Below are positions 39,101-50,200 of a stretch of 64,000 nt of DNA, piece by piece. The notes below the pieces were generated by a model. That model saw nothing but the letters and a program-made list of their open reading frames with translations. It was not told the origin of the DNA and ran no database searches. This DNA comes from Watersipora subatra. Taxonomy: Eukaryota > Bryozoa > Gymnolaemata > Cheilostomatida > Watersiporidae. Made by a program: the position numbers and the translations under genes. The first letter of the stretch is position 1, and each line of letters starts with the position of its first letter. The DNA lies in NCBI RefSeq assembly GCF_963576615.1, contig NC_088711.1, positions 1,178,001 through 1,242,000 of the forward strand. The letters run 5' to 3'.

Positions 39101-42100
39101 AAGTTGTAACTGGGGGTGCATTAAAAATTGTTTTCTACCTCGGAAAATTACATAGATTTGTGCTTTCCTTTGAACATTAAATTACTATTATACAAACAAA
39201 TTGTTTGCTGTAGCAGGTATTTGCAAATACAGTAGATGTTCCTATAACATATACCTTGAGTAACGTTAATGTCTAGATAACGTAAACAAATATTTTGCTT
39301 CATACCACATAAAAATTTCACATAACATGAAGTGTCAAGTAAGGCAACTTCTCAAATTCGATTGGAATGGTAACATATCTCACTGCACTTGTGCGATAAA
39401 AGATAAAAATGACGTAAATATAGCGTTATAGGTATCTATTATAAAACTCCCATGACATTTTAGTTAGTCGTAATAGACCGTACGATGTGTCGACAAAACA
39501 GAGAATAGGGAGCTGCGCAATTGGTAATAAACACTTGAAAGCAATCGACTGGTGCAAGTGTTACAGCGCCGGTCTACCGATCTGAATGTCACGAGTTGGA
39601 GTATCGTCAAAAGTCATCTTGCATCCTAACCTTGACACCTGGATATAGGTAGACGACGAACAGTTAGCCACTGGTATTTTTATAGTAAAATATATTTTTG
39701 TTCTGCCTTATTGTATGTAGGCGTATTAAATATTTGTCATTAGTTTTACTTTCCAGAATAGACTTTGTTGTCTACAAAAAAATTAACAAATCGTTGTAAA
39801 TGGATGTCGAATATGTGCGTACCACATCAACTTAATGTAAAATTACCGCAATCATTATCTATAAAACCATTGAAATTGATAAGAAAAAAGGAAACAAGTT
39901 GTCGATGCAAACTAATAACACTACAGTTACGATACAGCCAACAAATTAAAAATTAAGTCAAGTTTTTTTCTTTTTGTATGGCCAAAGGGGCTAGTTTGAA
40001 AAGATTTTGGAACAGATTAGACAATTTTCATGTATTTTACGGTTTGTACAAAGCATAATCCCTATAACGTAAACATTTCTGGAATGAACTATTTTTGTTG
40101 TAGGAGCGTCTACTGTATCAAAAAAATTGTTAAATGACTGTATCTAGATAATGATTATAAGTATAGCAGAGTATAGTATATATATACCAGCAGAGTAATC
40201 ACAAACCAGTTGTATCTAATTTAACAGTTATAAGTATAGCAGAATAATCCCAAACCAGTTGTATCTAATTTAACAGTTATAAGTATAGCAGAATAATCCC
40301 AAACCAGTTGTATCTAATTTAACAGTTATAAGTATAGCAGAATAATCCCAAACCAGTTGTATCTAATTTAACAGTTATAAGTATAGCAGAATAATCCCAA
40401 ACCAGTTGTATCTAATTTAACAGTTATAAGTATAGCAGAGTAATCCCAAACCAGTTGTATCTAATTTAACAGTTATAAGTATAGCAGAGTAATCACAAAC
40501 CAGTTGTATCTAATTTAACAGTTATAAGTATAGCAGAGTAATCACAAACCAGTTGTATCTAATTTAACAGTTATAAGTATAGCAGAGTAATCACAAACCA
40601 GTTGTATCTAATTTAACAGTTATAAGTATAGCAGAGTAATCACAAACCAGTTGTATCTAATTTAACAGTTATCAGTATAACAGAGTAATCACAAACCAGT
40701 TGTATCTAATTTAACAGTTATAAGTATAGCAGAGTAATCACAAACCAGTTGTATCTAATTTAACAGTTATAAGTATAGCAGAATAATCCCAAACCAGTTG
40801 TATCTAATTTAACAGTTATAAGTATAGCAGAATAATCCCAAACCAGTTGTATCTAATTTAACAGTTATCAGTATAACAGAGTAATCACAAACCAGTTGTA
40901 TCTAATTTAACAGTTATAAGTATAGCAGAGTAATCCCAAACCAGTTGTATCTAACTTAACAGTTATAAGTATAGCAGAGTAATCACAAACCAGTTGTATC
41001 TAATTTAACAGTTATAAGTATAGCAGAGTAATCACAAACCAGGTGTATCTAATTTAACAGTTATAAGTATAGCAGAATAATCCCAAACCAGTTGTATCTA
41101 ATTTAACAGTTATAAGTATAGCAGAATAATCCCAAACCAGTTGTATCTAATTTAACAGTTATAAGTATAGCAGAGTAATCCCAAACCAGTTGTATCTAAT
41201 TTAACAGTTAAATCCTAAAATCACTCTATAAACTGGCTAATTTATTTTGAAATAAATAAGTATAGTGGATTACATGTAAGTATGGATATATTGAACTACT
41301 AATTATGATAGCAAAACAGGAGCAAGTCATCAATCATGTCATTTTGGTACTAAAATAATATTAATTGAACAGCTGATGCCAATTACAAGATGAAGATTAA
41401 GAAGTATTTAATGACCTCAGTGGTTGTTTGTCTCATATGCTTTCAGTGCCCAAATAATAAACATTGCATAGCAGTTTTAGAAAATTGGGAGTAAAAGAAA
41501 TGTAGTTGAACAGGTGTTTTATTTATCAATATAAAACTAAAGTTAATAGATGAACTCTATTACAGGGTTCACACAATACACTATCATCTTAGTACCACAA
41601 GCTATAAGCAATAAGTTGCAAATTGAACAACTAACTAAAATTAGCATTACATTCAACTGGAACTCATTGATTCTTGTAAACAGTTGAGAGCCATAATGCT
41701 TGAACTTTATGTCATTTCTTCAAGTTCCTCTCCCATTGCTGTTCATTCACCTCTATCTCCCATTCGCCTCTCTTTTGCTGTGGTATCTATCTCTCCTATT
41801 GGTATCTACCTCTCCCCTATCGGTATCCAAACCCCTCTCCCGATGGAATTACCATCATTTCCCTTTATAATTCACCTGCCGCTCAGTTTGACATTCACCT
41901 GTCTTCCTGTTTGACATTTCACCTTGGCTACCCTTTGATATTTCTCTCCCCATTTTCTTTAACACTCATCCAACTTTCACACTTAGCGTAGACCAGCTGT
42001 TTACGGTTTACTTTTTTATCCTATTAATGATCAAAACATGCTTAGAACAATAACATGGTAAGTCACGCATAAGGTTTGCACAACTCATGGCACCTAACTT

Positions 42101-43093
42101 AATATCTGGGCACGAAAATGTTACCGCCATTTGACAGATCATTAAGTTGCACAAGCGCACCATTCAATGCCCTTTGACGATGCCTGTATCCCTTACTGTA
42201 AGTTTCTGGAATCTAGCAGTCGGCTTTTGCAAACTGACTAAAAACCTATGGATTTGTAAGACTACTAAGATTTTATAATTAACAATGATCAAATACTCAA
42301 TGTTACAATTATGTCTGGAAACAGTAGCAAGGCTAGCAATCAGTGCTATTTGCCACAATATGTTGTGTTCGAGCCTTCCTAAAAACCAACAAGTTTAGCC
42401 TACATATACGGTATCTACCAACTCACCCACCAACCGCTTCACATAATAATATTATCCTTATCCTTATCAGACCCTTCATTATCTGTCAAATTTCATAAAA
42501 AACCGTAGCAACGCAACGTAAGCTATCATTATATAAACAAATTATAGAAAAGCTGCTGAAATGAATAAAAAGTACTTGCATGTAAGCTCAACATCACATC
42601 TAACATTGACAGTCACACCAAACACTAGTCGCCTGCTGCAAAGCTATACCTTTCTACTTACTCTACGTCTATCTTACCTCAGAAAACAGTATTACTAACT
42701 GGACACCGCTTATACGTCATTATATGACATTAATGAGTTAATAGAAAAACAACAAATGCATAGTTCACTACTTGATCCACAAATAAAGAAAAAAACTACA
42801 CAGCCGTTAAAATGCTTTCTGATTGTACATAATAATTTGAAACAAACAAATCGCAGCAAACTTCCAACCCCCAAAAATAATTAATAAGTATGATTACACC
42901 CAACACAATCTTAAACCGGAAGCCCTCTACCATTTACGCGATATCTTGCAATAAGTAAAGCATATTGGGATTTATTTGCTGGTTATAAATTATTAGGACT
43001 TACCCTATCACCTTCCATTATTGGAGACTGCACCACTAAGTCATCAACGTTCGAATGACCAGACTTATCGTACCAAACTCCTTGAACATCCAT
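24155..43093 (-). CDS. LRMDA: LRMDA-like leucine-rich-repeat protein, complete, five exons, 201 aa
   Basis: Exons (minus): 43004-43093, 37980-38077, 37168-37297, 32256-32395, 24155-24302. Phases match at every join (0, 2, 0, 2). Leucine-rich repeats appear in order: VKTLDLSYNSI, LEALILDNNEI, LQLLSLCNN and LMYLSLLGN. The C-terminal cap follows, YVIYKIPGLKFLDSKPVTD and ERKEAKRAGQYMRVIKPQ, diagnostic of LRMDA (C10orf11; human about 198-226 aa). Human LRMDA binds RAB32/RAB38 in melanosome formation and is mutated in albinism type 7; an equivalent role here is inferred. The last exon contains GTAAGT at 24178, so a further exon is possible, but the in-frame end KPQTSVSSDSLL suits the family. The donor of exon 3 is weak (CTT|GTATCC). 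Confidence 0.93.
24520..24720. mobile_element. Short MITE family M2, copy 2
   Basis: Shares CCTCTATTTAAATAAGGCCA, CCCTATAGTGGCG and TTTAACCCTTT...GAAGCGA with the copy at 11308. It lies in intron 4 of the LRMDA-like gene, 218 bp from exon 5. Confidence 0.6.
25265..25392. mobile_element. Short MITE family M2, copy 3
   Basis: Contains GGTGGCGTTCAATTAAAGG, TTTTTCAACCCTTCTCCTAT and an inverse end GTATTACAGTA. It is related to the copies at 11308, 24520 and 55549. Confidence 0.6.
26168..26550. repeat. 12-bp pyrimidine-rich minisatellite, about 32 copies
   Basis: The unit is CAGACCCCCTCA with CAGACTCCCTCA and CCTCC variants. A period of 12 keeps frames open and yields false Cys-Glu-Gly-Val and Ser-Val-Arg-Gly repeat proteins on the minus strand. 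It lies in intron 4 of the LRMDA-like gene. Confidence 0.96.
26945..27055. repeat. 13-bp tandem array, about 9 copies
   Basis: The unit is CTGTAGACACCTG with CAACCG and CAGCCG variants, which form blocks in order along the array. Confidence 0.92.
27056..29203. other. Intronic DNA (LRMDA-like intron 4) with one exon-like segment
   Basis: The only notable item is a minus-strand segment at 28001-28117. It has a strong acceptor (TTTCTTCTAATCTTGCAG), an open frame of 38 codons and a GTGAGT donor. Its phase does not fit the host gene. Nothing else could be supported. Confidence 0.4.
29204..30478. mobile_element. Composite region bounded by inverted CTAG...CCCGGCG ends
   Basis: The left edge is CTAGCTGTGCTACCCGGCG followed by an ATAATAAAAAAG run. 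The right edge is the inverse of CTAGGTGAATGCCCGGCG, again followed by GGGTAATAAAAA. Related single ends occur at 4125-4155 and 34043-34065. The class is uncertain; Helitron-like or MITE-like ends are both possible. A CAGTAGA-family copy lies within it, at 29930. Confidence 0.5.
29930..30415 (-). mobile_element. CAGTAGA-family MITE, copy 4 (truncated)
   Basis: It starts TA + CAGTAGATGCTTCTATAAC and aligns with 39230 over the blocks CATATCTCGTCGCACTTGTG and GTTGATGCAAACAAATAATA. It carries one copy of the 30-bp block and lacks a clear right TIR. Confidence 0.7.
30479..31742. other. Intronic DNA (LRMDA-like intron 4), no further gene seen
   Basis: Short ORFs at 31013-31270 and 31342-31539 (minus) have no flanking splice pairs that fit or recognisable motifs. 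Confidence 0.4.
31743..32174. mobile_element. Degraded copy of the CAGTCAYACCTCGACAT transposon
   Basis: The left end is TA + CAGTCATACATTCTACCTCA and the right end the inverse-like TATGTCGAAGTACGTC + TATA. The inside shares the theme of GAGATACGAGC and CTCGTATCTCAA words with 21046-22633 but has no 20-bp satellite. It lies 82 bp from exon 4 of the LRMDA-like gene. Confidence 0.55.
33455..34041. repeat. 32-bp tandem array, about 18 copies
   Basis: The unit is 32 bp, made of nested CTACTA/ACTAAA subrepeats, with alternating AGGCAACT and AGGAGACT variants. It is in intron 3 of the LRMDA-like gene. The last unit runs directly into ATGCCCGGTGTTCCATGGG, one of the CCCGGCG-type ends. Confidence 0.95.
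34331..34425 (+). repeat. tRNA-like SINE candidate
   Basis: GGTAGTTCGTGTGGGTAG resembles an A box. GGGGTTCCAAGTTCAAATTC about 50 bp on resembles a B box. A short tail with GGTTTTTCATT follows. The overlapping 152-codon minus-strand frame is not a gene. Confidence 0.45.
35307..35462. repeat. 52-bp tandem repeat, 3 copies
   Basis: The unit begins AATGAGAACTCCATGGAAAC and contains ATAGAGCAAAGGTGAGAG. It sits just before the 20-bp purine-rich array and shares the GAATGA word with it. Confidence 0.88.
35558..36485. repeat. 20-bp purine-rich minisatellite, about 46 copies
   Basis: The unit is GAGTAGAGAAGGAGGAATGA, with a variant series GAGTACAGGAAGAGGAATGA. The plus strand is nearly all purine plus T. 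Read on the minus strand the array gives two overlapping open frames of 343 and 367 codons (SLLSFLLLYSHSSFSTLIPP repeats). These reflect a 20-bp period returning to frame every 60 bp and are not evidence of a gene. It lies in intron 3 of the LRMDA-like gene. Confidence 0.95.
37021..37180. repeat. 37-bp array copying the exon 3 end and donor of the LRMDA-like gene
   Basis: About three units (AGGATAYAAGGTTGKTACAG...AGAGTATGTCA) run along the start of intron 3 and end in the exon 3 edge itself. On the gene strand each copy repeats the exon-end words TGTAACAACCTT and TATCC. Only the exon-proximal copy has the CTT|GTATCC splice junction intact. Confidence 0.8.
37815..37995. repeat. 38-bp array copying the exon 2 end and donor of the LRMDA-like gene
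   Basis: Four intronic units start at 37815, 37853, 37891 and 37929, followed by the true exon edge at 37970. On the gene strand each carries AACTCTATTAG|GTTAGTC or a near copy of it, i.e. the last exon bases plus the 5' splice site. Confidence 0.88.
38565..38692. repeat. 13-bp tandem array, about 10 copies
   Basis: The unit is CGCTGTCACGACT, almost without variation, in intron 1 of the LRMDA-like gene. Confidence 0.95.
39230..40115 (-). mobile_element. CAGTAGA-family MITE, copy 2, complete, 886 bp
   Basis: It has TA on both sides and terminal repeats CAGTAGATGTTCCTATAAC and, inverted, CAGTAGACGCTCCTACAAC. It is the best preserved copy and is inverted relative to copies 1 and 3. It contains the 30-bp block once (near 39905-39950) and the CGAGTTGGAGTATCGTC block. 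No transposase is present. Confidence 0.82.
40145..41210. repeat. 49-bp minisatellite, about 21 copies
   Basis: The unit is 49 bp, with CAAACCAGTTGTATCTAATT and TAACAGTTATAAGTATAGCA. Two main haplotypes (AGAATAATCCC and AGAGTAATCAC) are interspersed in blocks. It starts 30 bp beyond the end of the MITE at 39230-40115, in intron 1 of the LRMDA-like gene. Confidence 0.95.
41211..43003. other. Intronic DNA (LRMDA-like intron 1, 5' part)
   Basis: Nothing beyond short frames is seen. A CT-rich stretch at 41720-41930 gives a Pro/Ser/Leu-rich 76-codon frame without splice support. Confidence 0.4.
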
Positions 43094-43260
43094 TTAAATT
43101 AAACAGGTAACTATTAGTAAACAAAAATCATTAATTGGGAAGTACTGCCGATGCTGAACAGACTCGTAATACTAACAGAATTCTACTAGTTCCTTAATTA
43201 TATGGAGTCCACATGATGATCACGTGATACACGTTCTGATAACTTTTGTTTACATTCGGA
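43094..43260 (-). promoter_or_regulatory. Probable LRMDA-like promoter with a MITF/TFE-type E-box
   Basis: The 10-bp palindrome ATCACGTGAT at 43219-43228 lies about 125 bp upstream of the start codon at 43093. TCACGTGA is the site bound by MiT/TFE bHLH-Zip factors (M-box/CLEAR-type). No TATA box is evident, and the transcription start is not determined. Confidence 0.5.
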
Positions 43261-44092
43261 ATTATCCTCTCGCGTTATTTTTCGGTCAATAGCATTGTGT
43301 AGTCCCTCCTACACGTATAATAGTAATAATACATACCAGTCCAATGACCTAGTATTTTTTTGTCAGTGTTACTATGGTGAACACTTCTGAGGCCACAAAA
43401 ACTTTTGGTTGTGCAAAACGCAATAACGATTACAAACTAAGTCCTAACCTGAGAAATGAGCCTTCTAGCATCCCTCTAGCATAAACAAAATGCCCAAATC
43501 ACCAAAATGCTATCTTGAGAAATTTAGAGCGTGGCAAGCATATCAATGCTAGAACAAATACAGTTTTTGCAAAGCATTAACAATTATTTCAACCTTTTTT
43601 CTTTTGTGCATAATTTTAGTTTATCAATGATTAACTAACATTGCATAGAACGCCTTTTTTGTGATGGTCTGTAGAAACAGGAGGGATTGAGCATATGAAC
43701 TACTAACTTACTAAAAACTCTAAAGGAGTGAATGTTAATGCAACAGATTCAGAATGTATGAGCTAAATATATCTCCCATTTAATCGTCATACAGTAAAAT
43801 AAATATACCAATAGACCAGGCAATATCAGTTTTGATAGTAGTGAAACAAAATCCTTTGAAGCAGAAGTGATCAAACAAAGATGTACACCAGAATCACTCA
43901 CCAAAAATTAGAAAACAAGAGCATGAATACAGCAATAAAATAGCCTAACATCATATGCATGCAAATGGTGTATGTGAGCAATACTATAACAATTCAGTGT
44001 ACCAGTGTAACAATTCAGTGTACCAAGGCTATATGTATATACATATCTATATATACAAAAATACCACATCGCAAAACTTTTTAGAGAATCGA

Positions 44093-44098
44093 TTTATT
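44093..44098 (-). terminator. Polyadenylation signal AATAAA of the ZDHHC21-like gene
   Basis: TTTATT on the plus strand reads AATAAA on the gene strand, about 150 bases after the TAG at 44250. Confidence 0.6.
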
Positions 44099-44249
44099 AG
44101 AGTTTAATAAAAAAATAATGAGAACTATTTTACATAATTAATGTTCGTATAAGACAATGAGCATCAGATGATATACCAATACAATGGTCCTCGTTGTGTA
44201 ACCATATATCTGTGACATCATATAAAATAGCGGTGATCTCATTACGCTG

Positions 44250-47200
44250 CTAAACAATATCTTCACCGTCAAAGACTTTTTCAGTAATGAGAAGTCCTCG
44301 GTTACGACAAGGGAACAACCATTTAATAACATTTTTGGTCCCGCAGAGAATGTCATACCGGTGCTTCATAGGACGTTCAGGTCTGGACAGCATCAGCCTG
44401 CAATAGAGCGGCAAACACTGATGTGACTACAGGGCACACTATGAATCGCATCAACTAGCATACCTCTGGTCGCGTGACTAACTGGAAGATTCTCACATGA
44501 CACAGGCTATGCTCCAAAAGAGCATAGCTCTGCATAACACAGAGCTATGCTTTCTATTAACTTGAGGCGTCAGTCAATATGTCACGATTTGTTTATATCA
44601 ATACAACACAACATCGTTATTTTACTCTTTCTCTCGACTGGTGAGAATGTGTGAAGCCGTCAACAAAACTACCTTACAAATTAAAGAGCAGGCGTATGCA
44701 TTCCTTGTCCTTTGTTACATCAAAGGCTAGTCACAAACAAGCCAGATGGTTGGCTCGCTCTACGAGCTATTCAGACAAGCTTTCTATTCACATGGTACGG
44801 TTAGTGACTCACCAAAATCTGGCTCATCCCTGAGAGGGTCATGTAACAATCGTATAACATAATGCTACCTGCCTTAGATGTCAGGTGCTCAACGGGTGAC
44901 AAACATGAAGTGTTTTATAGAACCATGAGCAACAGAGGGCTAAATGTGTAATGTAGGCGTAACCAACAGAGGGCCAGATGTCTAATGTAAGTGCGACTAA
45001 CACAGCACTAGGTTTGTAATGTAAGAGGGATTAGCAGAGGGCTAGGTGTGTAATATAGGTGTGACCAACAGAGGGCTAGGTGTATACTGCAGGTGAGACT
45101 AACAGAGGACTAGGTGTCTAATGTAAGTGTGACTAACAAAGGGCTAGGTGTGTAATATAGGCGTGACCAACAAAGGGTTAGGTGTGTAATGTAGGTGAGA
45201 CTAACAGAGAACTAGGTGTCTAATGTAAGTGTGACTAACAAAGGGCTAGGTGTGTAATATAGGTGTGACCAACAGAAAGCTAGATGTATACTGTAGACGT
45301 GGCCAACAGAGGACTAGATGTATACTGTAGGCATGGCCAACAGAAGACTAGGTGTCTAATGTAAGTGTGACTAACAGAAGGCTAGGTGTGTAATATAGGC
45401 ATGATGGGCAGAGGACACCAAATCTTGACTTATCATGACTAACAGGACTAGAAGCCTATAGCAGAAATGACGAGCAGAAGACGAGGGAGTCTAATTTATT
45501 TATATTATGACAGAAGGTGAGGAATCTGTAGACAAGTCGAAACAAAGGTCAAATGTCATCTTCTAGCGCCCTTTTCAAAATCTTGCCCGGTAGTAACCAG
45601 CAAAAGACTAATAGTTCGGTTCTTTACCATTTGCCATCCGCATTACAGCATATTGACAGCCAGCATGTTCTTTAACTGAGGAATTTTCATTGGCATAAAT
45701 AGGCAGTTTTATCACTCAATCACACTATAATTATAGATGCAATGAGATGCCAGCTCTTTGACCTGTCAGATCCTGTTACTAAACCAAGCATCTCATAAAC
45801 GTCAGACTCATGTTTAACATGGGCACCTGCTTTATGCTAAATTTAGGAGTAAAGTAAATACGAAGGGATGGAAGAACAATAACAGATAGAAGTAAATAGT
45901 TAAAGAAGGGATTGGAGTCATGCGAGCGCTAGCGATAGAGAGCTTACAGTACCAGCGATAGAGAGCTTACAGTACAAGCGATAGAGAGCTTACAGTACCA
46001 GTGATAGAGAGCTTACAGTACAAGCGATAGAGAGCTTACAGTACCAGCGATAGAGAGCTTACAGTCCAAGTGATAAAGAGCTTACAGTACAAGCGATAGA
46101 GAGCTTACAGTACAAGCGATAGAAAGCTTACAGTACAAGCGATAGAGAGCTTACAGTACAAGCGATAGAAAGCTTACAGTACCAGCGATAGAGAGCTTAC
46201 AGTACCAGCGATAGAGAGCTTACAGTACAAGCGATAGAGAGCTTACAGTACAAGCGATAGAGAGCTTACAGTACAAGCGATAGAGAGCTTACAGTACAAG
46301 CGATAAAGAGCTTACAGTACAAGCGATAGAGAGCTTACAGTACAAGCGATAGAGAGCTTACAGTACAAGCGATAGAGAGCTTACAGTACAAGCGATAAAG
46401 AGCTTACAGTACAAGCGATAGAGAGCTTACAGTACAAGCGATAGAGAGCTTACAGTACCAGCGATAGAGAGCTTACAGTACAAGCGATAGAGAGCTTACA
46501 GTACAAGCGATAGAGAGCTTACAGTACAAGCGATAGAGAGCTTACAGTGCAAGCGATAGAGAGCTTACAGTACAAGCGATAGAGAGCTTACAGCACAAGC
46601 GATAAAGAGCTTACAGTACCAGCGATAGAGAGCTTACAGTACAAGCGATAGAGAGCTTACAGTACAAGCGATAGAGAGCTTACAGTACAAGCGATAGAGA
46701 GCTTACAGTACAAGCGATAGAGAGCTTACAGTACAAGCGATAGAGAGCTTACAGTACCAGCGATAGAGAGCTTACAGTACAAGCGATAGAGAGCTTACAG
46801 TACAAGCGATAGAGAGCTTACAGTACCAGCGATAGAGAGCTTACAGTACAAGCGATAGAGAGCTTACAGTACCAGCGATAGAGAGCTTACAGTACCAGCG
46901 ATAGAGAGCTTACAGTCCAAGCGATAAAGAGCTTACAGTACAAGTGATAGAGAGCTTACAGTACAAGCGATAGAGAGCTTACAGTACAAGCGATAGAGAG
47001 CTTACAGTACAAGCGATAGAAAGCTTACAGGACCAGCGATAGAGAGCTTACAGTACAAGCGATAAAGAGCTTACAGTACAAGCGATAAAGAGCTTACAGT
47101 ACAAGCGATAGAGAGCTTACAGTACAAGCGATAGAGAGCTTACAGTACCAGCGATAGAGAGCTTACAGTACAAGCGATAGAGAGCTTACAGTACCAGCGA

Positions 47201-50200
47201 TAGAGAGCTTACAGTACCAGCGATAGAGAGCTTACAGTCCAAGCGATAAAGAGCTTACAGTACAAGCGATAGAGAGCTTACAGTACAAGTGATAGAGAGC
47301 TTACAGTACAAGCGATAGAGAGCTTACAGTACAAGCGATAGAAAGCTTACAGTACCAGCGATAGAGAGCTTACAGTCCAAGCGATAAAGAGCTTACAGTA
47401 CCAGCGATAGAGAGCTTACAGTACAACAGATAATCGAGATCTGAAGTTACAATGCAAACTGGTTTTACAAATTCAAGAGGTGTTGTACAGGCCTGACCAA
47501 CAGAGGGCTAAATGTATACTGTAGGCGTGACCAACAGAGGGCGATATACCATGATTATCAAAGCTTGAGGGCAAACAAGAATGGTAAACGCTGCTGAGTG
47601 TGCCATTCGAAAAGAACCTTTTTTGTTTGCTGTCAGAGGGTATGAGCCATATGGCTTGCAAGTGATTTGATTCGTGTAAATAAGAGTAGTACGTATTTGC
47701 TGTTGAGATTTGATGGCATTAGGGTGGATTTATATACTCGCTGAGACTTACGTAACGAGGTCTTTAGATATCATTGTTTCCAAAGTTGTCACATCCTGTA
47801 ACATAATATCCAGCTTTAGGTAACAGTCTCATGGCGTTGTGCAATACACAAACATATATGAACCTGTGCAATACACAAACATATATGAACCTGTGCAACA
47901 AGCAAACATATATGAACCTGTGCAATACACAAACATATATGAACCTGTAGACACACGCAAACATACGCCCAACAAATGTAAACTGGTGCGCTGCCTTCAA
48001 CGCAGATAAGAAAAAAATTGGATAATCAGGTGAAAGTTCCAAGTGCATATGGGGCAGGACTTACTAAGGCAATTCCAAAGTGCTGGCCACAAGAGAGGCC
48101 AACCATAGATATAGACATGATGGCAGACATTATATACGCTGCTATGAGTAGTGGTCTTTCGTGTATCACAAACCAGCTTTCCTGTAAAAAAACACCAGAT
48201 GTTAAAGCACATAAATTACATACTTTTTTTATTGTATATTGCAATACATCAGAGTCTTGGCTTTCGAATGAGCTATTGTTTGCCATGGTGAGACAGACAT
48301 TGGTTAGTGTTTATAGGATTTCCCCAGAGCTCTACTACAGAAATTTTTACTGGCTTAAGCTCGGAAATTGTGACGTCACAATTTTCATATGCGGTGTTAT
48401 GTGCTCTTACCGCCTATTTTATTGCTTACCGCTTATATTTATCAACTACGATAATGACGCTAGTGTCAGGCGAAGATAGGACAACTCCAGAGAACCAATG
48501 AAGATGACAAAGGAATCAGTGTCATTAGTTCTCCATGTACAGATTATTTCTATGATAAATAACTCAGATTCCAAGCACCATACTATGTTTTCCCGATGAT
48601 ATTATGCACTAGCCCTCTCAGTTTATTGTGAGGTTGAGGGTCGCGACTGAGACTAATTAGTTTCAAGCATTGCGTGATCTCGCGAAAGTGCGATTGACAT
48701 ATAGTCCAAGGGCCACGCAACCGCAGGTCACAATTTAATCGATGTGATTTCATTACCTTCATCAACGACAGTACATTTATTGAAGCATAATTAATTAACC
48801 CAGAACATGTGTTTGTATTGGTCGGGCGTTAGCACAATCCCGGGAATTGTTGATTATCTAGAATCCTAGTTTATTATTAGCGCTCTCTGGGTTTAACAGC
48901 ACCGATGGTCACAGAAAAGCGCAGCGAAAGGGATCGACGATCTAAGGCTAAATAATAATTGTGACATCACATTTTGAGAACTTGAACCAAGTGTTTTTTT
49001 TGCAGAACATACTTTTGACACGCTGTTTTTCATAGTTCTATTATTCTTTGTGTATTGAATATAGGCTCATTTGAAAGCCAAGACTCTGATGTATTGAAAT
49101 ATATAATAAAAAAATTATGTAATTTATGTGCTTTAACAAGTACAAAAAAGTGTGGGGGTGGTTGATATGAACTACATGAGACATGGGCGGAGTTACTTTA
49201 TACAGTCTGAGACAAGGGCGGAGTTACTTTATGCAGCGTGAGACAAGGGCGCAGTTACTTTATACAGCGTGAGACAAGGGCGGAGTTACTTTATACAGTC
49301 TGAGACAAGGGCGGAGTTATTTTTATACAGTGTGAGACAAGGGCGAAGTTACTTTATACAGCGTGAGAAATGGGCGGAGTTACTTTATACAGCGTGAGAC
49401 AAGGGCGGAGTTAATTTATACAGCGTGAGACAAGGGCGGAGTTATTTTTATACAGTGTGAGACAAGGGCGAAGTTACTTTATACAGCGTGAAACAAGGGC
49501 GAAGTTACTTTATACAGCGTGAGACAAGGTCGGAGTTACTTTATACAGTGTGAAACAAGGGCGGAGTTACTTTATACAGCGTGAGACAAGGGCGGAGTTA
49601 ATTTATACAGCGTGAGACAAGGGCGGAGTTACTTTATACAGTGTGAAACAAGAGCGGAGTTACTTTATACAGCGTGAGACAAGGGCGGAGTTACTTTATA
49701 CAGCGTGAAACAAGGTCGGGAGTTACTTTATACAGCGTGAGAAATGGGCGGAGTTACTTTATACAGCGTGAGACAAGGGCGGAGTTAATTTATACAGCGT
49801 GAGACAAGGGCGGAGTTATTTTTATACAGTGTGAGACAAGGGCGAAGTTACTTTATACAGCGTGAAACAAGGGCGAAGTTACTTTATACAGCGTGAGAAA
49901 TGGGCGGAGTTACTTTATACAGCGTGAGACAAGGGCGGAGTTAATTTATACAGCGTGAGACAAGGGCGGAGTTATTTTTATACAGTGTGAGACAAGGGCG
50001 AAGTTACTTTATACAGCGTGAAACAAGGGCGAAGTTACTTTATACAGCGTGAGACAAGGTCGGAGTTACTTTATACAGCGTGAGACAAGGGCGGAGTTAC
50101 TTTATACAGTGTGAAACAAGGGCGGAGTTACTTTATACAGCGTGAGACAAGGGCGGAGTTAATTTATACAGCGTGAGACAAGGGCGGAGTTACTTTATAC

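Noticed and set aside
48018-48479. A 153-codon plus-strand frame
   Set aside because: It is the reverse of ZDHHC21-like exon 5 plus the inverted-repeat element. The minus-strand reading explains the sequence with splice sites and family motifs.
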